Shown here: piece by piece, positions 33,392-44,751 of the stretch
How positions within the stretch are numbered: the first letter of the stretch is position 1
Layout: every line of letters starts with the position of its first letter
From: Sophora flavescens
Taxonomy: Eukaryota > Streptophyta > Magnoliopsida > Fabales > Fabaceae
NCBI GenBank assembly: GCA_030762895.1
Contig: CM061062.1
Span: forward strand, 291,072,985 to 291,136,984
Direction: 5' to 3'
Length of the DNA stretch: 64,000 nt
Translations under genes and position numbers: made by a program
The notes under the pieces: model-generated
What the model saw: only the letters and a program-made list of their open reading frames with translations
Databases searched by the model: none
Told to the model about the DNA's origin: nothing

Positions 33392-34557
33392 TTGAAGCCA
33401 AAACAACAGCTTTAGCCAGGTAGCTTGAAAAACCTTTACACCACAGAGCACTCCTTCACCTCAAGATACCACACTCTTGTGGAGAGCCTCAATGTTCTTC
33501 CTTAGGGATACCTCACCCTAATCACACAGAGAGACTCCCTCTCTCTTTACAATCAAATAGAACAAAAAATTGATTCCTAACTCTCAATAGTTAGATAAAC
33601 AAATTGAAGAACTTATGAGTATTAAAACACTCTTTTCACAATAAGCTCAAGAAAGATGATGAATTATTTTCACAATTGATCTCTCAAATTGATTTCATGT
33701 AATTCTGATATGTTATGATATATTCTTGATATTCGATATGTTGAAAGTGTTCCTTTAATCCCACTTTATATAGAAAACAAGTTATAATCGTTGGGATCAA
33801 TTAAAACAGATTTGGATCTGATAACAGAATCTGTTTTCTTGATTCTGGTTCTTGAAATAAGATTCTTCATCGGCGTCGTCTTCAATCCTCAGGGCTCGTA
33901 GTTGATAGTAGACGAGCTCCATATGCTACGTCATTGGACGGATACTCCTTTAAGGACTTAGCAAGTCCAAATACATGTGTAGACGAGCACTTCTGTCACT
34001 TTAGTGGACGAGTACTTCTGTCACTTTAGTGGACGAGCGCTTCTGTCACTTTAGTGGACAAGCAGTTCTGTCACTTATGTGGACGAGCGCTTCTATCACT
34101 TCAGTGGATGAGCACTTCTGTCACTTGTGTTGGACGAGCAGTTCTATCACTTGTGTTGGGCGACCTCTTCTTATTTCCAAAAATCATTTTCATTAACGAA
34201 AACTTATTCCTTTTAATGCAGGTTATGAAAATTGGTTTTCTTCATGCATCTTTTTAGTTGAGCTATTTTGTGAGTAAGAGATTTCTTTCTCTTGCAAATC
34301 ATCTAAGACTTACATCTAAAATTCTCCGTTAAGCTTTTGTCTTGATGATTCCTTGATCTTTGTCTTTGCTCTTTTGATTTCTACATGCAGCTCCTTGATT
34401 TCTTCAAGTTCTTCCTTGAATATTTTCCTTGAATTTTCTTAATGAACTTGTTGATCGCTGCTGGATACCTGTCTTTGCAATTTGACACTAAAACACTTGC
34501 ACACACATTAAATTGTATTTGTCATATATCAAAATCTCTATGTTATTGAGTCTAACA
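33392..34557 (-). repeat. Partial Sirevirus-like LTR N, inverted relative to L
   Basis: On the minus strand it starts TGTTAGACTC at 34557 and follows solo LTR L (28628 onward) until about 33409. There the last 17 bp of the L-type LTR (TTGAAGCCAAAACAACA, 33392-33408) are attached in the opposite direction. About 500 bp of the LTR 3' part is missing. It holds the tandem-repeat module 33890-34145. Confidence 0.75.
33890..34145. repeat. Tandem-repeat module in LTR N
   Basis: About seven ~30-bp units around GACGAGCGCTTCTGTCACTT, plus a flank with GGACTTAGCAAGTCC. It is the reverse complement of the module at 27466-27840 although both LTRs read on the minus strand. Confidence 0.75.
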
Positions 34558-36097
34558 ACTTTCTCCAACCAAACACATCTTAGAAAAACTTGGAGCACAA
34601 GTCCCTCACTCCCCTTCTTCCGCACGCCACTTTCTCTATCTCCCTCTATATAAACACTCATTTTCTTTCATTTCACACTTTACACTCACATAACCAAGTT
34701 CTTCACTTCAAAACTCCATTGATTTCCTTCAAGAATTCATCATCTTCTTCCTCCTTTTTCTTCAAGCTTCAAGGGTAACATTTCTTTATCCTACTCATCT
34801 ATGTTATTTCATTCACTTATTTGTTGAGCTAATGTCATTTTATTCCATTTATCAATCTTAGATCCATAACTTCTAAAATCTCTAGAAAATTGTAGAAAAG
34901 TCTTAAAAATGTGAAACCAATTTCTATGATCTAGTTATGATCTCTATTCTCATCATCTAAGAGCATATGAGCAAAATCGTTTTCCTTACTATAGATCTAA
35001 ACAGGGCCGAACCTATGTCAAAATGGACAAAGGAGGTTTTGTTCAATTTTTAACTTAAATGAGGTTATATCTAAACTATTTATGGTTTCTATGTTCCTAA
35101 TCCTCAACTAATATTAAGTTTCATCAAGTTTTATCTATTTCAAGTCTTAGATCTATTTCTTCAAAGATTATGTAAAAATGTTTACAAGTGTTTGACGAGT
35201 TAAGATTATGGTTTTTATGCTTTTAGATAGTTAAACTTTTATAATCCAAGGGTTTGAATCCAAATAAATTTCCTAACCTATTTTTATGTTCAAGGCCGAA
35301 ACCCTAACCTTAGAGGTTAGAGGATTTTATTTCATATTTTCAACTTCTAACAATTTATTCTAGTTTTCTAAGACCTAAGCACCTAGAATCCAAAAGATTA
35401 GAGTGAGAAAATAATCCTAGCTTCATTTTGAATTAGAGGCTGAACCTAGTATTAAAGTGAACCTAGTGGGATTTGTTTGATTAATCGTTGTTATGTGATG
35501 TTGGTTGAAGGAGGAATTGGCAACATGTGGCGTGATAACGAGGAACATCGATTTCAGAATCCCTGTGATAACCCAGGTGGGGGAAAGAACCAACCTATCG
35601 TCGGAATGGATGAGTAGTAGATTATATAATAATTGTGTAGGGCAACCTAAACCCTACTAGTAGTCGAGTAATCGGCAAGACCAAAATCACATTGGAAACC
35701 TGTTCTGAAAAACCAATGGTGATTGGGGATTGTAGGTTTATCGATATTAGGTTGATTTTATATTGTTGATGGTTGATTTGATTTTATTACCTTTATTGAA
35801 TTGATTTTGTTCTATGTTGGTGATATGAGAATATTTTGATTGATATTGTGTTATGCATGATCTGCTTGGTTTTTATTATTATGCTTAGTGTATTTTAAGC
35901 AAAGATATATCTGTTGTCTAAGAGATGATTGTTTAGGGTGTGAGGATAATGATGATTTAGAAGTGCCTAACCTAGATGATGTATGTTAAAGAGGTGTTAT
36001 GGCATAGAATATGTGTCAAGTTCTAATGGAAGGTTAAGGCACTAGGATGTTGTTAAAACGGGTTGGTGAGATTCAACTATAGGTGTTGTCCAAAACC

Positions 36098-36264
36098 GTG
36101 TATTGGTAATATAATACACAAGGACAAAAGTGTATTGATAATATAATACATGATGATATCTATGTATTGGTAATATAATATACTGTGTATTGGTAATATA
36201 ATACACGTAAAACACTTCTGTGTATTGGTAATATAATACACCGTATATTGGTAATATAATACAC
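36098..36264. repeat. Six clustered 22-bp palindromes in LTR J
   Basis: Copies with arms GTGTATT and AATACAC start at about 36098, 36130, 36163, 36185, 36220 and 36243. At the same place LTR G has a single related palindrome (GTGTATTTGAGATACAC, 52103-52119). Confidence 0.85.
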
Positions 36265-36778
36265 GTAAAATCAAGAGTTCTCGCGAGATCACTTCCACCT
36301 TAGGGAATAGGTTTGAAACTATGGTGTCCTTGAGTAGCATGAGATTGAGGGTAGATGATGATATATAAATTTGATGATGATTTGTTAGTTAGGTGTATTG
36401 ATAGTCTATGACAATTACTGTATAATTTACTATCACTCTTTTCCTCTTTTGATGATAGAATTGTTTCTTATCCCCTGTATATTTATGTATGTTTTATTTT
36501 ATCTTTGATCGGATCATGCGTGAAGACCTTGTGAATGAGCTGATCGAAGAGGAGTTGGATGGAACTCCCTTTGAGCCGGAAGTCGGAGGACGAGCTGTGA
36601 TCCATGGTGATTAAGGTCTAGATAGTTATGGCCAGTGCGTCTTGTGAGGCGTATTTTTAATATGTTTTCCGTTGTTTAACACTTTGTCTAAGTATATGCT
36701 TGTGAGGGATCCTACTGATAGGATATCCTCAACAGTGTTTTGTAATATGCATAATATACTTATATTGTGATATGTCAT

Positions 36779-38283
36779 TGATAAGCCTCCGGCTTATCTA
36801 GTTTTATGACTAGATGAACTAGGGTTTATGTGCCAATCAGTCGAGTTCACTCTCGTTTTCGCCCAAAGTTGCCTTGTTTTGTTCCTAAGTTGGACTTTGA
36901 CTCGTTTTGCGTCTTTTGTGTAGTTTTTAGCTTATTTTGGATAGAATTATGCTTTTGGTTGCTTTTGGTGTTTTCAGGTCAATAAGTGAAGCTCCGGGAG
37001 TCAAGGAAAGTCAAGAAGCAGTGGAAAAAGCACTTCTGGAGATGCTCGCCTCACGAGTTGATGCTCGCCTCGCGAGCCTGAACATCAGATAAAACAGGAA
37101 CAGTCATCACTCTGGCTCGCCCCGCGAACAGTATGCTCGCCTCGCGAATCATGAAGACCTGAAGTCAGAGACCATCACGGCCTAGCCGTGATGAAGGTCA
37201 CAGCCTAGAATTGAAGTCTCGCCCCGCGAAGAGAATCTCGCCCCGCGAGAGTTTGAAGACCCTGGAAGACAGAGACCATCACGGCCTAGCCGTGATGAAT
37301 GTCACGGCTGTGACAGATTGAAGTTGGAAGACTCGCCCCGCGAACACATCCTCGCCTCGCGAAAATCCAAACTTGAATGCGCGCCAAAACTAAAATTCGC
37401 GTCGCGAGAGTAAGCTCGCCCCGCGAGCGGACGAGAAACAGAATCCTTATTTAAAGGCTGTCTCAGATCAGAATTGGGTATCAAGTTTTTCCACTTGTTT
37501 AGATCAGTAGTTACGAATCCTTGTTTTCTTTTTGGAGCTGTGTCTCCCTTTTCTTTTCATTTTTCGATGGTGATTATGTCCGATTGTTTGTCTATGAGCA
37601 TGAGGAACTAATCCCCTCGTCTGAGGGAGCAATGAAGCCACCCATGGCGGTGTAGATTCGATGTGATGTATGTCTTTCTCCCTTTTTCTCAATAAATGTT
37701 TTCCAATTCTGATTTGATTGTGTTGATCATATGTGTTGCGTGATTGACTTGTTAACGTTGATGAGGCTTAGTCAGCGATTCGCGTTTAGAACTTGAATTG
37801 GGATCACTAATCGAATATTACACGAGAGTGGGTAGGAGATTAGTGCAACCTTATAGGGAACAAGAATTAACAGAATTCGAGATTAGGATTATGAGACCTA
37901 GCAAGTAATTAATCCAATCGTCGAATACGTCCTAATGAGCACGAGAGTGGATTTAGGAGAATTTGGGGGTCCCGGTTGACATTGTAATTGAACTTAGGGA
38001 GGAATACATCATCACTTGGGTATGCATATTGGGTAGGTGGATTTGTGACCTTGGACATTTTAATTTCAGATTTTAATAGTATAGTTTTATTAGATTTGTT
38101 AATTGAATATCGATCCTCTTATACTCTCTCCCTCAACCACCTTCTGTAACTTGACCAAACGTATCTGATTTCCCGCGGATTAGTTGAATTGGTAGCCCAA
38201 TCCCTGAGTTCGACCTCGGTAATTACTTACCATGTTTCTTTTATTACTTGCGACGACCCGGTACACTTGCCGGCGTCACAACA
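36779..38283 (+). repeat. Solo LTR D (same family as element C LTRs)
   Basis: TGATAAGCC to GTCACAACA, 1505 bp, with perfect GTCAT duplications (36774-36778 and 38284-38288), inserted in LTR J. It matches the C LTRs in reverse complement. No internal region is present. Confidence 0.93.
37045..37427 (+). promoter_or_regulatory. Five alpha and two beta modules in LTR D
   Basis: Alpha pairs at 37045/37064, 37116/37136, 37218/37237, 37332/37351 and 37396/37415 (19 bp apart, one 20). Beta modules at 37175/37198 and 37279/37302 (23 bp apart). The last site ends at 37427; TATTTAAA is at 37448-37455, 20 bp on. This is the richest array in the window. Confidence 0.6.
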
Positions 38284-38418
38284 GTCATTCTATATGAAAT
38301 TGTATACTTTATAAGTTAAGTTTTAATTTTTATGTATTTTCACATTAAGCGTGCGATTAAGTAATTAAACAATATGATTTTAATCTAATGATACAAAGTG
38401 GCACAGCGGGGTGTCTCA

Positions 38419-39823
38419 ACTGCAACCCATTACGCATAGCCAGGATCTCAGCTAATAGGGCGTCACCTATACCCCTGATGGTCAGAGAACCCTTCAAGCC
38501 AATCTCCAGATACATTTCTGATCAAACCTCCCGACCCCATAAGCATGGAATTCTTGCTACAACTTCCATTTACGTTCAGCTTAACCTCATCTGCTTGGGG
38601 CGGGTGCCAGCGAACCACAAGCCCACCATTTCTATCCCTGACCTTTCTCGGGTGAATATAGGTCTGATACTCTTCTCTTGAGACGTTAGATCTCCTTAGG
38701 ACTAGCTGGGCATCCCACTTCTCTTCCCCAAAAATCATCTGGTTCCTCCAACACCAGATCCACCAAAGGGTGGCTAGGAATCAGCATTCAGTTTTTGTGT
38801 TCAGGTGTTGGTGCATCCATCGAACTACATCATTCTGGCTGAAGAACGATCCATTCTGACTTAACCCAAATCTGCACCATATTTCACAAGACTGCGGACG
38901 GTCTCTAAGGCAGCGAACTGAAGGGCATCTTCTGGGCCACCTGCACAGCGTTGACATAGAGAGGACACTGCCAGACCACGCTTGTGCCTCATTTTGTTAG
39001 TTGGTAATGCCTCATGCACAATTAGCCAAACTAGGAGTTGCACTTTCGCCGGGGCACATGTTCTCCAAACCCAGTCCCAGTTGCTCGAGGCGTCCCAAGA
39101 ACGAGCTTTCTCCAGAAGAAGCCATAAGTAATCTGAGGAGGCTCTATAGATGCCATCATTGTTACCGTTCCAAGAGTAGCAGTGATCGGAACTGGAGTTT
39201 TCAGGATCTCCTCTTTGAGTGACTCTGGCATAGGCTTAGCTAGCATGTTGAGGTACCAATTACCATTGTCCCAAAGATCTTTGATACACATTTGTGTATC
39301 TGAGATGTGGACCTAGTCTACTAGATGGCAAAGGGGGCCTTTCCTGTCCAATCCGAGTACCAGAAGGAGGAAGTTCCTGAGTGAAGTCTCATTTCAAAGC
39401 CATCTCGAAGTGCTTCTATAGCATGAACGATGCCCTTCCAGGTCACTATAACAAGTGGGCTTGCATAGTATAAACAGGCAAAGAAGAGGACAATGATTTC
39501 ACCAGGCAAAGTTTCCCTGCTTTATTCAGTAGTTTACCTTTCCATGAAGACATTCTCTTCTGGACTTTCTCCACAATAAAATCATAATGTTTTTTATTAG
39601 CTCTTCCTTCCCAGAAAGTTCAACTTTCCGCTGCTTGCTGCTTGTTAATTTGAGGAGAGCACATAGCTTTGGATTTGGCAAGATTGACCTTCAGACCACT
39701 AGCTTCACAGAACTCGTGAATTGTATCCATTACCAATCTAACTTGGGAATTATTGGCTTGACAGAACAGGAGTACATCATATGCAAAGAAGATCAGGTGA
39801 GTAATTCCCGGGCCACCTCATAC
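38419..39823 (-). pseudogene. L1-type LINE remnant (reverse transcriptase to RNase H)
   Basis: Minus strand, right to left: RT end with LIFAYDVLLFCQANNSQVRL (about 39815-39750; the usual DD is YD here), then VEKVQKRMSSWKGKLLNKAG (about 39580-39520). Next come a FWYSDW region (39509-39321), the zinc-type C-terminal region with ALPTNKMRHKRGL and CQRC (39043-38861), and the start of RNase H with WHPPQADEVKLNVNGSCS (38738-38419). Several stops and frame changes. It is truncated at both ends; the left edge abuts LTR J. Confidence 0.8.
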
Positions 39824-40064
39824 CATTCTCCACTTAATTATTGAAAACTAATTATTGCATGGATAGCATTCATTCATTTGGAATTATTTTCTTCTCAAAA
39901 TAAAAATCACTTAGAATAATTTGTTGTTATTACTTATTAAAACTATTCAAGAGCTAAGTGATTTAGTACCATTAAATGTTGGGTACATCTTTACTTTAAC
40001 TTATCATTATTATTATTTTTTGATAATCTTGTAATCTACTTTAACTTATTTTCAATTTAGAACA
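39824..40064. other. AT-rich spacer, no gene
   Basis: No coding frame or repeat family recognised. It ends with GAACA (40060-40064), the left target duplication of copia element K. Confidence 0.6.
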
Positions 40065-40256
40065 TATTAGCCATTATTAGCTTTAATAGCCTTTATTAGT
40101 CTCGCATAATATCGGATAACAACAATCACATTTGATTTGTATCCCTTGATAGTTACTGTAACATTATTAGGAGTTATTAGGAGTTGCTTCCCATTCATGT
40201 ATATATTTTCCTTCAGCTTGATGAATAAACGACAGAGAGAAAAACATTCCTTTACA
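40065..40256 (+). repeat. 5' LTR of copia K
   Basis: 192 bp ending TTCCTTTACA before the primer site. It starts TATTAGCC rather than TG, which could be one mutation. The partner LTR starts AATTAGCC. Confidence 0.88.
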
Positions 40257-40302
40257 TGGTATCAAGAGCATCAGGTTAGAATTCTTATACCTGACGAGTG
40301 CC

Positions 40303-43300
40303 ATGGCAGGGTTAAGCAATGAGCAATGGGAAACTTTGTTGCAAATGCTCAATACATCTAAGGTCACTCCAAATGAGTGCATGACGGGTAAGACTAAACC
40401 CAATATATGGATCCTAGATAGCGGGGCATCCAACCATATGTCAGGAAGCCTTCAATACTTTGATGATGTACGTGAAGTGCCTGGATGTCCTGTTGGACTT
40501 CCTAATGGAAAATCTGTAATGGCCACTAAGGAAGGGACAATAAGGCTTGCTGGGGGTTTAAAACTCGAGAACGTGCTTTATGTTCCTCAATTAAATTGCA
40601 ACTTAATTTCTATATCACAGCTGATAGATGAATCCTGTTGTATTGTTCAGTTTACTAAAAACATGTGTGTTATACAGGACCAAACTTCGAAGATACTGAT
40701 TGGAGCGGGTGAACGGAGGGATGGACTCTACTTCTTCCGAGAAATTCCAAGAATGAAGGCTTGCAGATCTGAAGGGATGAACCAACTAGAACTGTGGCAT
40801 AAACGCTTGGGACATCCATCTTGGAAGATTACTCAGTTGATTTCTAAAGACAGCGGTGGGAAAGATAGTAATTTACTGAATAAAGCTTGTGACACTTGTC
40901 AAAGAGATAAGCAAACTAGAGAAACATTTCCATTGAGTAATTATCATGCTTCTAATACATTTGATTTGATACATTGTGATTTATGGGGAGCTTATAGAAC
41001 TCCATCCTCCTGTGGCGCTTCATATTTTCTTACTGTTGTGGATGATTGCTCGCGTGCAGTGTGGATTTATTTGTTAATTGATAAGAAAGAAGTGTCACGG
41101 ATTTTGGTAAATTTCTTTACGATGGTGGAAAGACAATATAATAAAAGGGTTAAAGCTATTAGAAGTGATAATGGAACAGAATTTGTTTGCATGAAAAATT
41201 ATTTCCTGGAACATGGAATTGTTTTTCAAACATCTTGTGTAGGGACACCGCAACAAAATGGAAGGGTCGAAAGAAAACACCGTCACATCCTCAATGTTGC
41301 AAGAGCTTTGCGGTTTCAAGGAAGTTTTCCCCTTAATTTTTGGGGCAAGTGCATCTTGACGGCAGGGTACTTGATTAATCGCACTCCAACCCCAACTTTG
41401 AATGGCAAAACTCCATATGAAGTCCTGCACGGCCAGCCACCCTCCTACACTCATCTACGCATATTCGGTTCTCTGTGCTATGCTGGCAACCAAGGCACTA
41501 AAGGATATAAGTTTGCAAGTCGCAGTCGTCGGTGTGTTTTTGTTGGGTATCCTTATGGGAAAAAAGGATGGCGAGTTTATGACCTTGATACCCATGATTT
41601 TTTTGTGTCGAGAGATGTAGTCTTCTTTGAAACACAATTTCCCTTCCAACACAGTGAATCTACATCAAACTCAGCGAATCATAACGAAGCAGCGGGTGAA
41701 GTGGATGATTCTTGTTTAGACACATTAGAATCAGTAACAGAAGCAAGTCTTAACGATAGGGGAGGCACCCATACTGTTGAGGTGAATGTAGAAGACATCT
41801 TGTTGTCATCGAACCCGCCGTAAATGTCCCATACTATCGAAACCGATGTAGAAGACACTGGTGTCACGACAAATCCTTCCGATGATTACGGGCCTTTGGG
41901 ACGAGGTTGTCGTGTTAAAGGTCCATCTACCAGGTTGGAAGGTTACGTCACGAACAGTGTTCAAAAGTTGAGTCCTCCCACTCGTTCACTAACTCCATCA
42001 CATTCTTCAGGTACACCCTATCCTATAACACATTATGTAAACTGTGATAAATTTTCTCGCCACATAGACAATTTCTTGCAGCAATTATCTGCAGAAAAGG
42101 AACCACTATACTTCCATGAAGCAAGTGAAAGATGTTCGGTGGAGAGAAGCCATGCAAGCCGAGATTGAAGCCCTTGAACGTGAATAAAGACTGGACCATG
42201 CAGCGCTTACCACCTGGCAAGAAAGCTCTGGGATGCAAATGGGTCTATCGCATTAAATATCACTCTGATGGAACGATTGAACGTTTTAAAGCCAGATTGG
42301 TTGTGCTTGGAAATCATCAAGTGGAAGGGATCAATTACACCGAAACATTCGCACCAGTTGCCAAAATGGTCACAGTACGCACTATCCTAGCTGTGGCAGC
42401 AGCAAAAGCTTGGGAACTTCATCAAATGGATGTGTACAATGCGTTTTTGCATGGTGATCTTCACGAAGAAGTTTTTATAAAAATGCCTCCTGGCCTAGAC
42501 GCACCGCAACCAGATATGGTGTGTAAGCTTCACAAATCACTTTATGGGCTAAAGCAAGCCCCACGTTGTTGGTTTGCCAAGCTCTCTACTGCCCTCAAAG
42601 CTTATGGGTTCCAACAATCATCTCTTGATTATTCTTTGTTCACTTTGCAAAAACAAGACACTCACCTTGTGGTCCTAGAATACGTTGATGACTTGATTAT
42701 TGCTGGAAACACTTCTTCTGCCATCCAGCGCTTTAAACTCTACTTGAGCACGTGTTTCCATATGAAAGACCTTGGCGTATTGAAGTATTTTTTGGGCATT
42801 GAAGTTGCCAGAAATCCTACAGGGATCTTTCTTTGTCAGCGTAAATATGCCCTTGATATTATATCTGAAGCTGGTCTCCTTGGTTCTAAACCTGCTGCCA
42901 CTCCATTAGAGCAAAACCACCGCTTGGCACTGGCTTCGGATCAGCTATTCCCTAATCCCGAGCAGTATAGGCGCTTGGTTGGGTGTCTGATTTACTTGTG
43001 TTTCACTCGACCTGAATTATCATACAGTGTCCACACGCTGTCTCATTTTATGCAACATCCCACAACCGAGCAATGGGAACCTGCACTTCGAGTAGTCCGA
43101 TTTCTGAAAGGGAATCCAGGACAAGGAATTCTTCTGGATAGTACATGTGACCTCCAGCTTCATGGTTGGTGTGACTCCGACTGGGTCAGTTGTACTTTAA
43201 CCAGACGTTCTGTTACTGGCTGGTTAGTCCTCCTTGGTGGCTCCCCTATATCATGGAAAACAAAGAAGCAACACACTGTATCTCGTTCCTCTGCTGAAGC

Positions 43301-43633
43301 TGAATACAAGTCCATGGAAACTGTTGCATGTGAGTTAAAATGGTTAAAGGGGATTCTCTCCGACCTAGGTATTTCTCACAACAAATGACTCTTCACTGTG
43401 ATAGCCAGGGAGCGTTACATATTGCCAAAAATCATGTGTTTCATGAATGCACCAAGCATATTGAAGTAGATTGCCACTTTGTCCGGGATGAGATTCTCAA
43501 AGGGAATATTCGACCAACCTATGTTCCCACTACAAGTCAACTTGCGGATTTTTTCACAAAGGCATTAGGTAAACCACAGTTTCAGTTCCTCCTTGACAAG
43601 CTGGGCATTCGAAACTTGCATGCACCACCTTAA
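40303..43633 (+). pseudogene. Copia K pol polyprotein
   Basis: The first frame (40303-41823) starts at MAGLSNEQW and soon reaches the protease motif WILDSGASNHM (Asp 39). Then LELWHKRLGHPSWK with a CDTC pair (integrase zinc region), and the integrase core with HCDLWG, RSDNGTEF and NGRVERKH, so all three acidic residues are present. A TAA at 41821-41823 ends it; the same phase continues to 42168. RT is in another phase (42132-43388) with GCKWVYRIKY, QMDVYNAFLHGDLHE, YGLKQAPRCW and YVDDLIIAGN. RNase H follows (WCDSDWVSC) and finishes after a further shift at about 43380 (to 43633). There is no gag capsid or zinc knuckle. It is inactive as read. Confidence 0.92.
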
Positions 43634-43638
43634 GGGGG

Positions 43639-43814
43639 AATTAGCCATTATTAGCTTTAATAGCCTTTATTAGTCTCGCATAATATCGGATAACAACAAT
43701 CACTTTTGATTTGTATCCCTTGATAGTTCTTTGTAACATTATTAGGAGTTGCTGCCCATTCATGTATATATTTTCCTTCAGCTTGATGAATAAAGAGAAA
43801 AACATTCCTTTACA
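43639..43814 (+). repeat. 3' LTR of copia K
   Basis: 176 bp ending CCTTTACA before the GAACA duplication. It lacks about 10 bp (an extra AGTTATTAGG-like unit) and a CGACAGAG stretch present in the 5' LTR. Confidence 0.88.
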
Positions 43815-44034
43815 GAACAACTTATAGTCAAAGTATTCTAAAAAGAGCTATTCTAACTGATAAATTTTTTTCATGAGAACTGATAAAATTTTAAATACAA
43901 CATAATTCGGTATAAATATGATGGTAATTTTATAAAATATTGTAATAAAAAATGTAATCACAATTTTATAATTATGAGTTAATTTTATTTTTTGCTTGTT
44001 ACCATATGTTTGCATTTTTTTTATGCAACAGGCA

Positions 44035-44250
44035 CGGAGAAACTAAGAAATGAGTCGAGGCAAAGACAAGCCTCTAGCATCCTCTAAAAGGATGGGAACA
44101 AGTAAAGGAGGGGATCATGCAACACACTACATGAGAAGTTTCATGAATGACCAAAAGTAGCCATAAAATCCGCACTCCTATTAGCTTCACAACAGACATG
44201 ATTCACAACAATCTTTCCATTGGCCGCATCAATCAACGCAATCTTTCCAT
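44035..44250 (-). pseudogene. LINE RNase H C-terminal fragment
   Basis: The minus strand encodes IVVNHVCCEANRSADFMA, the typical end of LINE-borne RNase H (H-V-x-R/C-E-A-N-x-x-A-D), then a stop and a decayed tail. It is a separate piece from the LINE at 38419-39823, since it lies on the wrong side to be its continuation. Confidence 0.6.
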
Positions 44251-44642
44251 GTTTGCATTTTTTTTATTAGTTTATATACATAATTTAATATTTAGTTATA
44301 GGTAGTGTAAATAGAGGAAAAAATGTGTAAAAACCCATTCACTCGATTATATAGTTTGAAAACTGTAGACTTAAGTTTTGAACAATTTAAAAAAAAAAAA
44401 ATTATAGATGCTTAGGATATATATGAATATACTTGAATTTTCTAAATAGTTTTATGTATTTTAAATATGTAAAAAAATTATACTTGGTAAATAACATTTA
44501 ATAATATGCATCATATTTGTAAAGGAAACTAAATATTTATATTAATTATTTATTAGTTAATAATATAATGACAATTAATACCTCTTAATTTAATTTAGTA
44601 ATACATATTATATAAATAGTCCATACTATAGTCACTACTATG

Positions 44643-44645
<3 letters not shown>

Positions 44646-44714
<69 letters not shown>
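44646..44714. repeat. (TA)n microsatellite
   Basis: About 69 bp of uninterrupted TA dinucleotides, about 40 bp before the S-protein homolog start codons. Such tracts are mutation-prone. 44251-44645 is otherwise AT-rich with no gene. Confidence 0.97.
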
Positions 44715-44716
<2 letters not shown>

Positions 44717-44751
44717 TATAATTTGCTAAAGCTTAAAGTTTTCACCTTAAA

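Larger units (their letters stand above)
34558..38418 (+). repeat. Chromovirus-type LTR J, truncated left, split by D
   Basis: Follows LTR G in order at lower identity: TATA box near 34647 (CTATATAAACACTC), the GGCCGAAACCCTAACC region near 35290, AGGTGGGGGAAAGAA near 35575, and the end GGGGTGTCTCA at 38418. The left end of the family (TGTAACACCC) is missing at the N boundary. No primer site follows 38418; the sequence passes directly into a LINE remnant, so this is a solo or remnant LTR. Confidence 0.75.
40065..43814 (+). mobile_element. Copia element K without gag
   Basis: 3750 bp between perfect GAACA duplications (40060-40064 and 43815-43819). Short LTRs (40065-40256 and 43639-43814), an initiator Met tRNA-like primer site (TGGTATCAAGAGC, 40257-40269), and a polypurine tract (AAGGGGGA, about 43632-43639). 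Pol is present in the copia order protease, integrase, RT, RNase H, but gag is missing. The short LTRs suggest an Ale/Retrofit-like lineage, at low certainty. The 5' LTR has small insertions relative to the 3' LTR, which points to age. Confidence 0.92.

Noticed and set aside
34590..34778. Small ORF with signal-like start and Ser-rich end.
   Set aside because: It lies just after the TATA box of LTR J and matches the non-coding leader of the LTR G family in position.
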